From: Vicinamibacteria bacterium
Lineage (GTDB): Bacteria > Acidobacteriota > Vicinamibacteria > Fen-336
Direction of reading: 5' to 3'
Assembly (NCBI GenBank): GCA_035570235.1
Contig: DATMML010000094.1
Coordinates: forward strand, 1 to 57,986
DNA length: 57,986 nucleotides
This document shows, one piece after another, positions 40,617-48,023 of the stretch (its first letter is position 1; each line of letters begins with the position of its first letter). Position numbers and translations under genes: made by a program. A model generated the notes under the pieces. It was not told the DNA's origin. It did no database searches and saw only the letters and a program-made list of their open reading frames with translations.

Positions 40617-41582
40617 GTGGAACAGACCGCCGAGCAGATCGAGCAGTTCATCGCCCTCCTGAGGGACACGGGGGCGCACGTGTCGGAGAGCACCAACCAA
40701 GTCGAGTCCGACACGGCCGCCCTCGACCGGCTGGCGGAGGAGGTCGAGGGCCAACTGGGGAGCTTCGGCCACGACCTTCAGGGCTTCCAGGCCGATCTGG
40801 AAGCCTCCACGGAGGCCGCCCACACCGAGCTCGAGGGCGTGGCCACCTCCGCCCACGCGGTGGCCGACACCCGCTGCGCCGCCGCCCTCGATGAGATCGA
40901 GCACGCGGAGACCGCGCTCGACCAGGCCGTCCAGGGAGCGAAGGGCGCGCTCGACCACGACTGCTCCAGCCTCCACGACCAGGGATTCCAGGCCCTCGCC
41001 TCCGCCCTCCACGAGGTGGAAGAGGAGGTCGAGGCCTCCCGGACGGACGCCGAGGCGGCCTGGGCCGGCCTCGAGAGCGCGGTGCCGACCCTCACCCAGG
41101 AGCTGCACACCTCCATGACCGAAGCGGAGCGCGCCCTGGATGCGGCCGCGGAGGCCATTGACCAAGGGGACCGGCAGGGGGTGGAGGCGGAGGCCGGGGA
41201 GTGCGGGGCGGGATTCCACGCCCTGGGGCCCGAGGTGGACGGCGAGTGCACCGCGGTCGGGGACGAGATGCAGCAGCTCTACGAGGGCTGGGGGGCGGAG
41301 ATCGACAGCGAGGGGCAGGAGCTCATGGACGCCGTCAGCTCCCTCTTCCAGGCCTCCGCGGACGCCCTCACCACCCTGGGGTCGGAGAGGGTGGAGGAGC
41401 CCGCGGAGAAGGCGGCCACGGACGACATCCCGCCCCTCGTAGGGGAGCTGGGCGAGCAGGTTTCGATGCTCACCGCCGGCCACGAGATCGCGGCCGAGCT
41501 GCCCCCCCTGGCCAGCGAGCTCGAGGTCGCGGAGGGCGTGATCCAGCACGTCGACGAGCTCATCAAAGCCATGGATCACTGA
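40617..41582 (+). CDS. Coiled-coil protein 2 of the deamidase operon
   Basis: The 321-residue acidic helical protein starts at GTG 40617, one base after the previous stop. It shows repeated Ala/Glu/His heptads (LDEIEHAETALDQAVQGAKG, ELHTSMTEAERALDAAAEAI) and long charged stretches with few aromatic residues. Residues about 195-250 contain a break with Gly and three Trp/Tyr. It lacks signal peptide and membrane segments. It is likely a paralogue of proteins 3 and 4 by composition, length and heptad pattern, although residue identity looks low. No family is recognised. Confidence 0.8.
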   Translation: MEQTAEQIEQFIALLRDTGAHVSESTNQVESDTAALDRLAEEVEGQLGSFGHDLQGFQADLEASTEAAHTELEGVATSAHAVADTRCAAALDEIEHAETALDQAVQGAKGALDHDCSSLHDQGFQALASALHEVEEEVEASRTDAEAAWAGLESAVPTLTQELHTSMTEAERALDAAAEAIDQGDRQGVEAEAGECGAGFHALGPEVDGECTAVGDEMQQLYEGWGAEIDSEGQELMDAVSSLFQASADALTTLGSERVEEPAEKAATDDIPPLVGELGEQVSMLTAGHEIAAELPPLASELEVAEGVIQHVDELIKAMDH

Positions 41583-41584
41583 TC

Positions 41585-42517
41585 ATGACCACCCTCAAGG
41601 AGACGCTCTCCCTCGTGCACACCATGGCCCCCGCCCTGAGCGGCCATCTCGCCCCGATCATGCAGGAGGGGGCCAAGGTCCAGCAGTCGGTCCAGGCCTT
41701 CCTGCACGACCTCGGGGAGAAGCGGGCGGAGGCGGCGCAGGATCTGGCCCAGCTCCACGCCGCCCTCGCCGAGCTGAAGGCCGATGGGACGGAGCAGCAC
41801 GCCCACCTGGAGGCGGCCGCGCAGGCCGTCGAGGCCGCCCTGCAGGAGTGCCTGCACGCCCTGGAAGGGGACGAGGGCGAGCTGAACCACGGCGTGGACG
41901 CGGTGGGCACGGCGACGAAGAGCCTGGAGAGTCACCTGGGCGAGGGAGGCTCGCGCACCCGGGCCGCGGAGGGAGAGTCCAAGCAGGCCCTGGCCGCCCT
42001 GGCGGGCGCCATCCACTCCGGGCAGGCCGAGCTAGACGGAGCCCTCAAGACCGTCTCTGAAGAGGCCCAGGCCCTGGAGCACACGGTGGAGGAGGTGCAG
42101 ACGGCGGTGGCGAGCGAGCTCAGCGGCCTCCGGGACCGGATGAAGAGCCACCTCGAGGAGGCCCGGGGACGGGTGGCCCAAACCCTCGACAAGCTGCGGG
42201 AGCTGCGCACCGCCCACGAGGGGAGCGTGCGCGAGACGGCCGCGGATCTGGCCAGCAAGAAGGACCATCTCATCGAGGAGCTGCGGCAGCAGGCGGAGGC
42301 GGACCTCCGGCCGCGGATCGAGACGGCCACCTCCCGGGTGATGGAGTCGCTGGGCCGGGTCTCCCACGCGGCGGCCGAGGCCCGAGCGAGCTCCGAGCGG
42401 GCGCGCGAAGAGGTGCATGCGCAGTTCGAGGAGTTGAAACAGGCCATGCCCCCGCTCGCCCGGGCGCTGGAATCGGTGAAGCAGGCGGCGAACGAGGTGG
42501 GCCTCAACTGGAGGTGA
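41585..42517 (+). CDS. Coiled-coil protein 3 of the deamidase operon
   Basis: The 310-residue protein starts at ATG 41585, two bases after the previous stop. Continuous predicted coiled coil runs from about residue 35 to the end (LHAALAELKADGTEQHAHLE, VSEEAQALEHTVEEVQTAVA, SGLRDRMKSHLEEARGRVAQ). It is slightly less acidic than protein 2. It has no signal peptide. Its end is followed by a 9-bp hairpin. The function is unknown; hetero-oligomerisation with the other three is plausible because all four are co-transcribed. Confidence 0.8.
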   Translation: MTTLKETLSLVHTMAPALSGHLAPIMQEGAKVQQSVQAFLHDLGEKRAEAAQDLAQLHAALAELKADGTEQHAHLEAAAQAVEAALQECLHALEGDEGELNHGVDAVGTATKSLESHLGEGGSRTRAAEGESKQALAALAGAIHSGQAELDGALKTVSEEAQALEHTVEEVQTAVASELSGLRDRMKSHLEEARGRVAQTLDKLRELRTAHEGSVRETAADLASKKDHLIEELRQQAEADLRPRIETATSRVMESLGRVSHAAAEARASSERAREEVHAQFEELKQAMPPLARALESVKQAANEVGLNWR

Positions 42518-42518
42518 G

Positions 42519-42542
42519 CCCCGCTCCGGGAGGGGAGCGGGG
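42519..42542 (+). terminator. Intra-operon hairpin between coiled-coil genes 3 and 4
   Basis: CCCCGCTCC (42519-42527) and GGAGCGGGG (42534-42542) form a 9-bp stem with a 6-base loop, directly after the stop of gene 3. There is no T-run and a strong GGGAGG ribosome-binding site follows, so partial termination or mRNA end protection is more likely than full termination. Confidence 0.5.
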
Positions 42543-42556
42543 TAAGGGAGGTAGGG

Positions 42557-43471
42557 GTGGCGGATCTCGACACGGCGGCGGCGGACCTTCTGGTCCAGCT
42601 CAAGGGGCTGGAGGCCCAGATCAGCCGGGCCCAGCACGAGCTCGCGGAGCTCGAGGAGCAGCTCTCCACGGTGACGAGCCACGTGGACGGCGATTGGGCC
42701 ACCCTGGACGAGCGCCTCCAGGCCCTGCTCGCCAAGGTGCACGAAGAGAAGGGCACATTGGACGAGGAGGGCCAAGCCGCCGCCCATTCCCTGGGCGAGG
42801 TCGCGACCGCCGCCCACGCCGCCCAGGGCGAAGCGCACTCCGCGATGCAGCGGGCCTCCTCCGACCTGACCGGCTTCTCCGAGCACGTGGCCTCGATCGA
42901 GCCCCGGGTGGAGTCGATGGTGGAGGCGGTGAGCTCCACCGCCCACGCCCTGGCCGAGCACGCCCAGTCCGCGGAGACCGCCCTCGAGGAGGCCTTGAGC
43001 GAGGCCCGGGAGTTCCTGCAGGACCAGGTCGGGAACGACCTCCATCACATGCAGGAGGAGATCAAGGAGCGCTCCGAGCACCTGCGGAGCTTGATCGCGG
43101 AGGAGGAGACCCGGCTCGACCAGGTCTACGCCGACTGGGCGGAGAAGCTCGCGGAAGTGGAAGGGATGGTGGAGCACGCCTTTGCGGATGCCCACGCCCA
43201 TGCCCGCGACGTCGTTAACTATGCGGTGGAGGAGTGCACCCACGAGGAGCAGGAGGAGGCGGCACAGCTCTCGTCTCTCCTCTCCACCCTCGAGGGTCAC
43301 CTGGAAAGCCTGCACACCGAGGCCGAAGAGTGCACGGCGGACATCGGCGAGGAGGGCAAGCACGCCCTGGACGAGGGTCTGAGCACGACCCACGCCGAGA
43401 TCACCACCGCCCTGGCTGCCCTCGGCCGGGTGAGAGAGCTGCTGGCCAAGTTCTCGTTCGTGAACATGTAG
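42557..43471 (+). CDS. Coiled-coil protein 4 of the deamidase operon
   Basis: The 304-residue protein starts at GTG 42557 behind GGGAGG. It begins with a tight coiled coil (LKGLEAQISRAQHELAELEE) and continues with acidic, His- and Ala-rich helices (STAHALAEHAQSAETALEEA). Two Cys pairs with nearby His (EECTHEE, EECTADI) lie near the C-terminus. It has no signal peptide or membrane helix. The fold class is the same as its three neighbours. It ends 101 bases before the glutaminase-like gene. No family is recognised. Confidence 0.8.
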   Translation: MADLDTAAADLLVQLKGLEAQISRAQHELAELEEQLSTVTSHVDGDWATLDERLQALLAKVHEEKGTLDEEGQAAAHSLGEVATAAHAAQGEAHSAMQRASSDLTGFSEHVASIEPRVESMVEAVSSTAHALAEHAQSAETALEEALSEAREFLQDQVGNDLHHMQEEIKERSEHLRSLIAEEETRLDQVYADWAEKLAEVEGMVEHAFADAHAHARDVVNYAVEECTHEEQEEAAQLSSLLSTLEGHLESLHTEAEECTADIGEEGKHALDEGLSTTHAEITTALAALGRVRELLAKFSFVNM

Positions 43472-43502
43472 ATGGATCCTCGGGCGGACGCTCGCGCCAG
43501 GA

Positions 43503-43551
43503 GGACCGCGGGGCGGAGGTGCCCCCGCCGGGCATCGGGCGGGGGCGGTCC
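43503..43551 (+). promoter_or_regulatory. Stable hairpin before the deamidase gene
   Basis: GCCCCCGCC (43521-43529) pairs with GGCGGGGGC (43538-43546) over an 8-base loop, and outer GGACCGC (43503-43509) can pair with GCGGTCC (43545-43551). The fold sits 21 bases before the ATG at 43573. It may lower expression of the deamidase relative to the coiled-coil proteins. Confidence 0.45.
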
Positions 43552-43572
43552 GGTCCGCCCGGGAGGCGTGCG

Positions 43573-44271
43573 ATGAGCGGCGGGCCGGCACCACTCCCCC
43601 TGATCCCTTATCCGGGCTGGCTGCACGCGAGCGCGGGCACGCCCGCGCCCGCGCGCTTCGGGAGCGGCGGGACGGGGGCGGCCGGCAGCGCGACCAACCC
43701 GCTCACTTCGGCCCAGGCCCAGGCCCTCTTTACGGAGATGGCGGCCCTCCCCAACGTCCCCTTCAATTACCCCGACGACGGCTGCTACGCCCGGGCCCAC
43801 GAGATGTACTTCACCATGAAGGCCGACGGCGTCGAGGCGGGAAAAGCCTGGAACTACGGCAGCCAGTTCGAGTCCAACCAGAGTACGCTCAAGGTCTCCA
43901 CCCCCTACAATCCCGCCGGCGAAGTCACCTGGCGGTACCATGTGGCCCCCTCGGTGTGGGTGCAGGACGGTTCGGGGGGGGCGAAGCAGATGGTGATCGA
44001 TCCCTCCATCGCCAAGGGCCCCATCCCCGCCGAGGAGTGGCAGCAGAAGCAGGGCGACGCCAAGTCGCGGCTGGAGTTCTCGGGAGGCGACGTGTTCTAC
44101 AAGACGCCGGACAACCTGGCCGACGGCACACCGGCGACGAACCCGTACGTGGACAAGGACGACGACCGCTCGCACACCAAGGAAGTCCTCAAGGAGATGA
44201 CGGAACGGCGCGACGAACGCGAGAAGGTCCACCCGGAGTTGTTCGAGGACAAAGCCGGTCCGAAGAAATGA
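43573..44271 (+). CDS. Protein-glutaminase-like deamidase (Cys-His-Asp)
   Basis: The 232-residue protein contains FNYPDDGCYARAHEM (Cys71), TWRYHVAPSVWV (His123) and MVIDPSIAKGPI (Asp143). These match, in order and context, the catalytic triad of Chryseobacterium protein-glutaminase (DGCYARAH...YHVA...IDPS), which deamidates protein-bound Gln to Glu with a papain-like fold. Unlike that enzyme there is no signal peptide and no obvious pro-region; the first 45 residues are Pro/Gly/Ala-rich and probably disordered. The C-terminal 70 residues are charged. In this operon the coiled-coil proteins, or a protein they hold, may be the target, or the enzyme may be a delivered toxin. Both are inference. 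Confidence 0.78.
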   Translation: MSGGPAPLPLIPYPGWLHASAGTPAPARFGSGGTGAAGSATNPLTSAQAQALFTEMAALPNVPFNYPDDGCYARAHEMYFTMKADGVEAGKAWNYGSQFESNQSTLKVSTPYNPAGEVTWRYHVAPSVWVQDGSGGAKQMVIDPSIAKGPIPAEEWQQKQGDAKSRLEFSGGDVFYKTPDNLADGTPATNPYVDKDDDRSHTKEVLKEMTERRDEREKVHPELFEDKAGPKK

Positions 44272-44855
44272 GGAGCAGCCTCCCGGGTGGAGCGGGGGCC
44301 GCTCCTCGCCGGACCGGATGGCCAGTGACGGGCGGCTTGGTCCTGGCCGCGGCCAGCCTAGGAGCGGCAACGGGGGGCCGGTTAGGGACTCACCAACAGG
44401 CGAGGGCAGGCGAGATGGAAGAAAAAGTGATCATCGGGAAGGTGGCCGGCTGCGAGGCCCCACCGGGCAGTTCCGAAGGGACGCTCCGCCTGGCCGACGG
44501 CAGCCGCTTCACGTTGCTCCGGAGCGACAAGCGGTTCGACTTCTGGCTTGGCTTGCTCAAAGACAAGCAGGACTCCGGCACCCCGATCTATGTGCAGGCG
44601 GACCCTGCCACCGGGGCCGTGCGCCGGATCCTGGTCGTCCTCCCCAAGCGAATCGAGAGTGTCGGCAACGCTCCCGAGGGCGACCGGTTGAGCGTCGCCA
44701 TCCTCCGGGAGCCCTCGATGTACTTTCTGCGAACGACGCGCGCTGACTACGCGGAGTGGCGCGACCGGCTTAAGGACGCGCAACAGACGCACGCCCCTCT
44801 CCCCTTGGTCGTCGAGCCCGACAGCAAGGAGATCCTCCACGTCGGAAAGCCCTGA
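44268..44855 (+). CDS. Membrane-anchored or exported protein coupled to the deamidase
   Basis: The 195-residue protein's ATG overlaps the deamidase stop as ATGA, so the two are coupled. The N-terminus has a basic start and a hydrophobic stretch (GGLVLAAASLGAATGG), giving a signal peptide or anchor. The exported part is a small alpha/beta or OB-like domain (EEKVIIGKVAGCEAP, SRFTLLRSDKRFDFW, RRILVVLPKRIESVG). No family is recognised. It could be an immunity-type or binding protein for the deamidase, judged only by coupling. Confidence 0.65.
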   Translation: MRSSLPGGAGAAPRRTGWPVTGGLVLAAASLGAATGGRLGTHQQARAGEMEEKVIIGKVAGCEAPPGSSEGTLRLADGSRFTLLRSDKRFDFWLGLLKDKQDSGTPIYVQADPATGAVRRILVVLPKRIESVGNAPEGDRLSVAILREPSMYFLRTTRADYAEWRDRLKDAQQTHAPLPLVVEPDSKEILHVGKP

Positions 44856-45131
44856 CCGCCGTCGGCGTCCTCGACGTGCCGTTCACGCTTCCCGCGGCGC
44901 CCGCCCAACGTCGGCGGGGGTCTCGACGCTCAACCTGCTCTTACTCTAGCCCTCGCGGAGGAGCCCCAGGAAGGCCTCCCCGAGGCCCGTTCCGCGACTT
45001 GGTCCCACCTCCCGCCGGGCCCCGCCCGCTCTGGAATAGACCTCCCACCCGCCTTGTAGACAGGGGCAGAGGGCGACGGTGGGCGGCCCCGGCTCCGAGG
45101 CTGTCCGGGCCCCAATCGGTGGGGGTGGATC

Positions 45132-46049
45132 ATGAGCGGACTTCGAACTCTTCTGGTTTCGGTGGCGGGCCTAGGGTTGGCCTACCCGGTCTCCGCCGCC
45201 TGGGATCGTCCGGAACGGCCGGGAACCATGGTCGGCGTCTCGGTCGAGGTGGACGGCGGTTTCTCGCCCCTCTACCCCGCCCCCGACGGCTCCGACCGCT
45301 GGTATCTGGAGGCGCGGGAGGGAGGCCGCTACGCCATCACCCTCGCCAATCGCACGCGGGAGCGGGTGGGGGTCGTGGTCACGGTGGACGGCCTGAACGC
45401 CATCAGCGGGCAGCCGGACATCGGCCCCGGTCGCATGTATGTGCTCGGGCCCTGGGACCAGACCACCGTCCGGGGCTGGCGGACGTCTCTCGCCGAGGTG
45501 CGGCGTTTCACGTTCGTGGACGAGCGCGCCTCCTACGCCGCTCGCTCCGGGAAGGCGAATTCCAAGATGGGCTGGATCGAGATCGCGGTCTACCGGGAGC
45601 GCCGACACGAAGTGTATCGACCCTGGCTCAAGGACGGGGCGGGCCCCGGCTGGAACCGCTCCCCCCGTGAGGGCGACGAGACCTCGCGCGCGGAGGCTCC
45701 CCCGCCCAGCCCCCTCCCCGAGCCCTCGCCTCCGATGGCCAAGGCGTCTCCGTCGGAGGACCGCCCCTCCGATGCGGCCGCGGGCGCGCGCTCGAGGGCC
45801 GAAGGCTACGCCGCCCCTGAGCGTCCGCGCTCGTTCCCGGGAACGGGCTGGGGGCAGCGGGCCGACGACCCCGTCGTGCTGGTGAGCTTCGATCCCGAGC
45901 CGAGCCCATCGGAGCGGGTCACGCTAAGGTACGAGTACGGAAGCACCCTGCGCGCCCTGGGCGTCCTGCCCCGGCCCTTCTACCAGGCAGACCGCCTGCG
46001 CGAGCGCGAGCGGGGCGAGGGCGGCTTCGCCCAGCCGCCCCTCCGGTAG
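45132..46049 (+). CDS. Secreted protein of unknown function
   Basis: The 305-residue protein has a signal peptide (cleaved near VSAAWD). The conserved-looking core is YAITLANRTRERVGVVVTVD, GRMYVLGPWDQTTVRGWRTS and RFTFVDERASYAARSGK, followed by a beta strand MGWIEIAVYRER. The second half is Pro/Ser/Glu-rich and ends with VTLRYEYGSTLRALG. Similar proteins without assigned function occur in environmental bacteria, as far as I recall. It starts 276 bases after the previous gene, in a stretch with no other gene, so it may have its own promoter. Confidence 0.68.
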   Translation: MSGLRTLLVSVAGLGLAYPVSAAWDRPERPGTMVGVSVEVDGGFSPLYPAPDGSDRWYLEAREGGRYAITLANRTRERVGVVVTVDGLNAISGQPDIGPGRMYVLGPWDQTTVRGWRTSLAEVRRFTFVDERASYAARSGKANSKMGWIEIAVYRERRHEVYRPWLKDGAGPGWNRSPREGDETSRAEAPPPSPLPEPSPPMAKASPSEDRPSDAAAGARSRAEGYAAPERPRSFPGTGWGQRADDPVVLVSFDPEPSPSERVTLRYEYGSTLRALGVLPRPFYQADRLRERERGEGGFAQPPLR

Positions 46050-46053
46050 GGCC

Positions 46054-48012
46054 TCACGGCTCGGGGGGAGGCGTGGGGTTCGGGAGGACAGTGCTCGCGC
46101 CTTCCCCGAGCACGACCCGGTCCAGGCGCAGCGCCTCCCCCACCGACCAAGCTTGGAAGGGACAACCCCGGGGCTGGTGGGGCGCGTCTCCATCCGCCAG
46201 CTCCGAAACGTGGCCGAGCCCGGCCTCGTCCAAGTGGCGCAGGAGGGGAGTCAGGAAGCGCCGACGCGCCTCCGCCTTCGCTTCGGTCGTACTCCCGCGA
46301 ACCCGGACCCACGCCTCGACAAACGGGCCCAGCAGCCAGGGCCAGACCGTCCCCTGGTGGTAGGCTCCGTCTCGCTCCCGGACGCCACCCTCGTAGCGGG
46401 GCCGATAGCCGGGCTCTTCCCGCGCCAGGGAGCGCAGTCCCAGGGGCGTCAGCAGCCTCTCCTCCACGGCGTCGACGAGTCGGCGCGCCCTCGGACCCAC
46501 GAGCAGGGGGAAGGGCAGGCCGCCCACGGCAAGGATCTGGTTCGGCCGGAAGGCGGGGTCCACCGCCCCCCCCCGATGGCCGTCGTCCACCACATCGTAG
46601 AGGCAGCCCTGCGCCTCGTTCCAGAACCGAAGCTCGAACGCCTTTAGGCCCCGCGCGAGCGCCTCTGGCCCCCGCTCCCAGAACGCGCTCCCGATCTTGA
46701 GGGCGTTCAGCCAGAGAGCCTGGACTTCCACCGGCTTGCCGATGCGCGGCGTGACCGCTCCCTCCGCGATCTGGGCGTCCATCCAGGTGATGGCCAGGCC
46801 GGGCTCGCCTGCGGCGAGCAGGCCGTCGGCGTCTAAGCGGATGCCGTGGCGTGTCCCCTGGGCGTAGCCCTCGAGCACGGCCCTCACCGTTCGCCGGAGC
46901 GCCTCCCGGAGGCCGCTCGTGCCCGCCGCCTGGAGATACTCGTGGGCGGCGATCACGAACCAGAGCGAGGCATCGACGGAGTTGTACTCCGGCTCCCCTT
47001 CCCCTCGATCGGGGAAGCGGTTGGGGAGCATCCCCCCCGAGACCGCGCGCGTCCACTCCTCCAGGATGTCGCCCGCCGCGTCCACGCGACCCGTGGCCAG
47101 ACAGAGGCCGCGCAGAGAGATGAAGGAATCGCGACCCCAGTCCAGGAACCAGGGGTAGCCGGCCACGACCGTCTTTCCGCTGCCGCGCGCCACCAGGTAG
47201 GCATCGCCGGCGCGGTGGAGACGGGAAGGAAACGCCTCCCGGCGGCTGCGCTCCGATGAGCGGAACGCCTCGAGCTGCGCCTCCGCGCGGGGGAGCGAAG
47301 GCAGCGGAGAGCCCACGCCCTCCGCGGCCAGGATCAGGACGGCTTCGCCCCGCCCGAGGTCCCAGCGGAAGACACCGGGCGCGGCCAAGTCCTCCAGGAA
47401 GTCGACCCCCCGGGCCTGCTCCTCCGCATAAAGGAAGTTCCGGTACCAGTGGGGCTCGGGCGTGTAGGCCCCGTTCGTCAGGGCCAGGATCCGGGGCAGG
47501 CCGGAGTAGGGACGCCAAGCCAGCCCGCCCTTCACCGTCTCCGCGGCGAAGCGGAATTGTGGGTTCTCGTGGTGGAGGGCGTGGTAGTCCCGCCCGGAGA
47601 GGAAGGGCCGCACCCTGAGGACCGCGGACGGATCCGGCGTCAGGAGCCGCCAGGATAGGGCCACCGCCGCCGAGCCCCTCCGTACCAACAGCTCCTGGAC
47701 GAGGCGGGTGCCGTCCCCGAGGTCGAAGGTCCAGCACGGCCAGGGCTCGAGCGCGAAGGCGGCCAGCCTCCGACTCCCGTCGGGTTGGACCACGCCCGCC
47801 TCGTAGCGCTGCGATGAGATCGGGTAGGTGCCGCGGGAAGTCTCCACCCAGACGTCGAAGCCGTTCACGAGAACGATCCTGCCCGCGGGCGGCCGTGTGG
47901 CGGCCAAGAGAAGCGCGTGGTAGCGCCGGCTCCGAATCCCGGACACCGTCCCCGAGGCGAAGCCGCCGAGCCCGTCCGCCTCCAGCCATTCCGCCCCCGG
48001 GTCCCGAAACAT
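46054..48012 (-). CDS. Glycogen-debranching enzyme (amylo-alpha-1,6-glucosidase type)
   Basis: The protein has about 652 residues. An N-terminal GDE_N domain (LEADGLGGFASGTVSGIRSRRYHALL) is followed by a GH15/133-like catalytic (alpha/alpha)6 barrel with AGYPWFLDWGRDSFISLRG, GMLPNRFPDRG, YNSVDASLWF, MDAQIAEGAVTPRIGKPVE and YHQGTVWPWLLGPF. It removes alpha-1,6 branch points from glycogen in the cytoplasm. ATG 48012 lies 12 bases after the stop of the fusion gene but has no clear ribosome-binding site, so translation may depend on coupling. The preceding gene is on the same strand. Confidence 0.92.
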   Translation of the reverse strand: MFRDPGAEWLEADGLGGFASGTVSGIRSRRYHALLLAATRPPAGRIVLVNGFDVWVETSRGTYPISSQRYEAGVVQPDGSRRLAAFALEPWPCWTFDLGDGTRLVQELLVRRGSAAVALSWRLLTPDPSAVLRVRPFLSGRDYHALHHENPQFRFAAETVKGGLAWRPYSGLPRILALTNGAYTPEPHWYRNFLYAEEQARGVDFLEDLAAPGVFRWDLGRGEAVLILAAEGVGSPLPSLPRAEAQLEAFRSSERSRREAFPSRLHRAGDAYLVARGSGKTVVAGYPWFLDWGRDSFISLRGLCLATGRVDAAGDILEEWTRAVSGGMLPNRFPDRGEGEPEYNSVDASLWFVIAAHEYLQAAGTSGLREALRRTVRAVLEGYAQGTRHGIRLDADGLLAAGEPGLAITWMDAQIAEGAVTPRIGKPVEVQALWLNALKIGSAFWERGPEALARGLKAFELRFWNEAQGCLYDVVDDGHRGGAVDPAFRPNQILAVGGLPFPLLVGPRARRLVDAVEERLLTPLGLRSLAREEPGYRPRYEGGVRERDGAYHQGTVWPWLLGPFVEAWVRVRGSTTEAKAEARRRFLTPLLRHLDEAGLGHVSELADGDAPHQPRGCPFQAWSVGEALRLDRVVLGEGASTVLPNPTPPPEP

Positions 48013-48023
48013 GGGGCGGGGGG

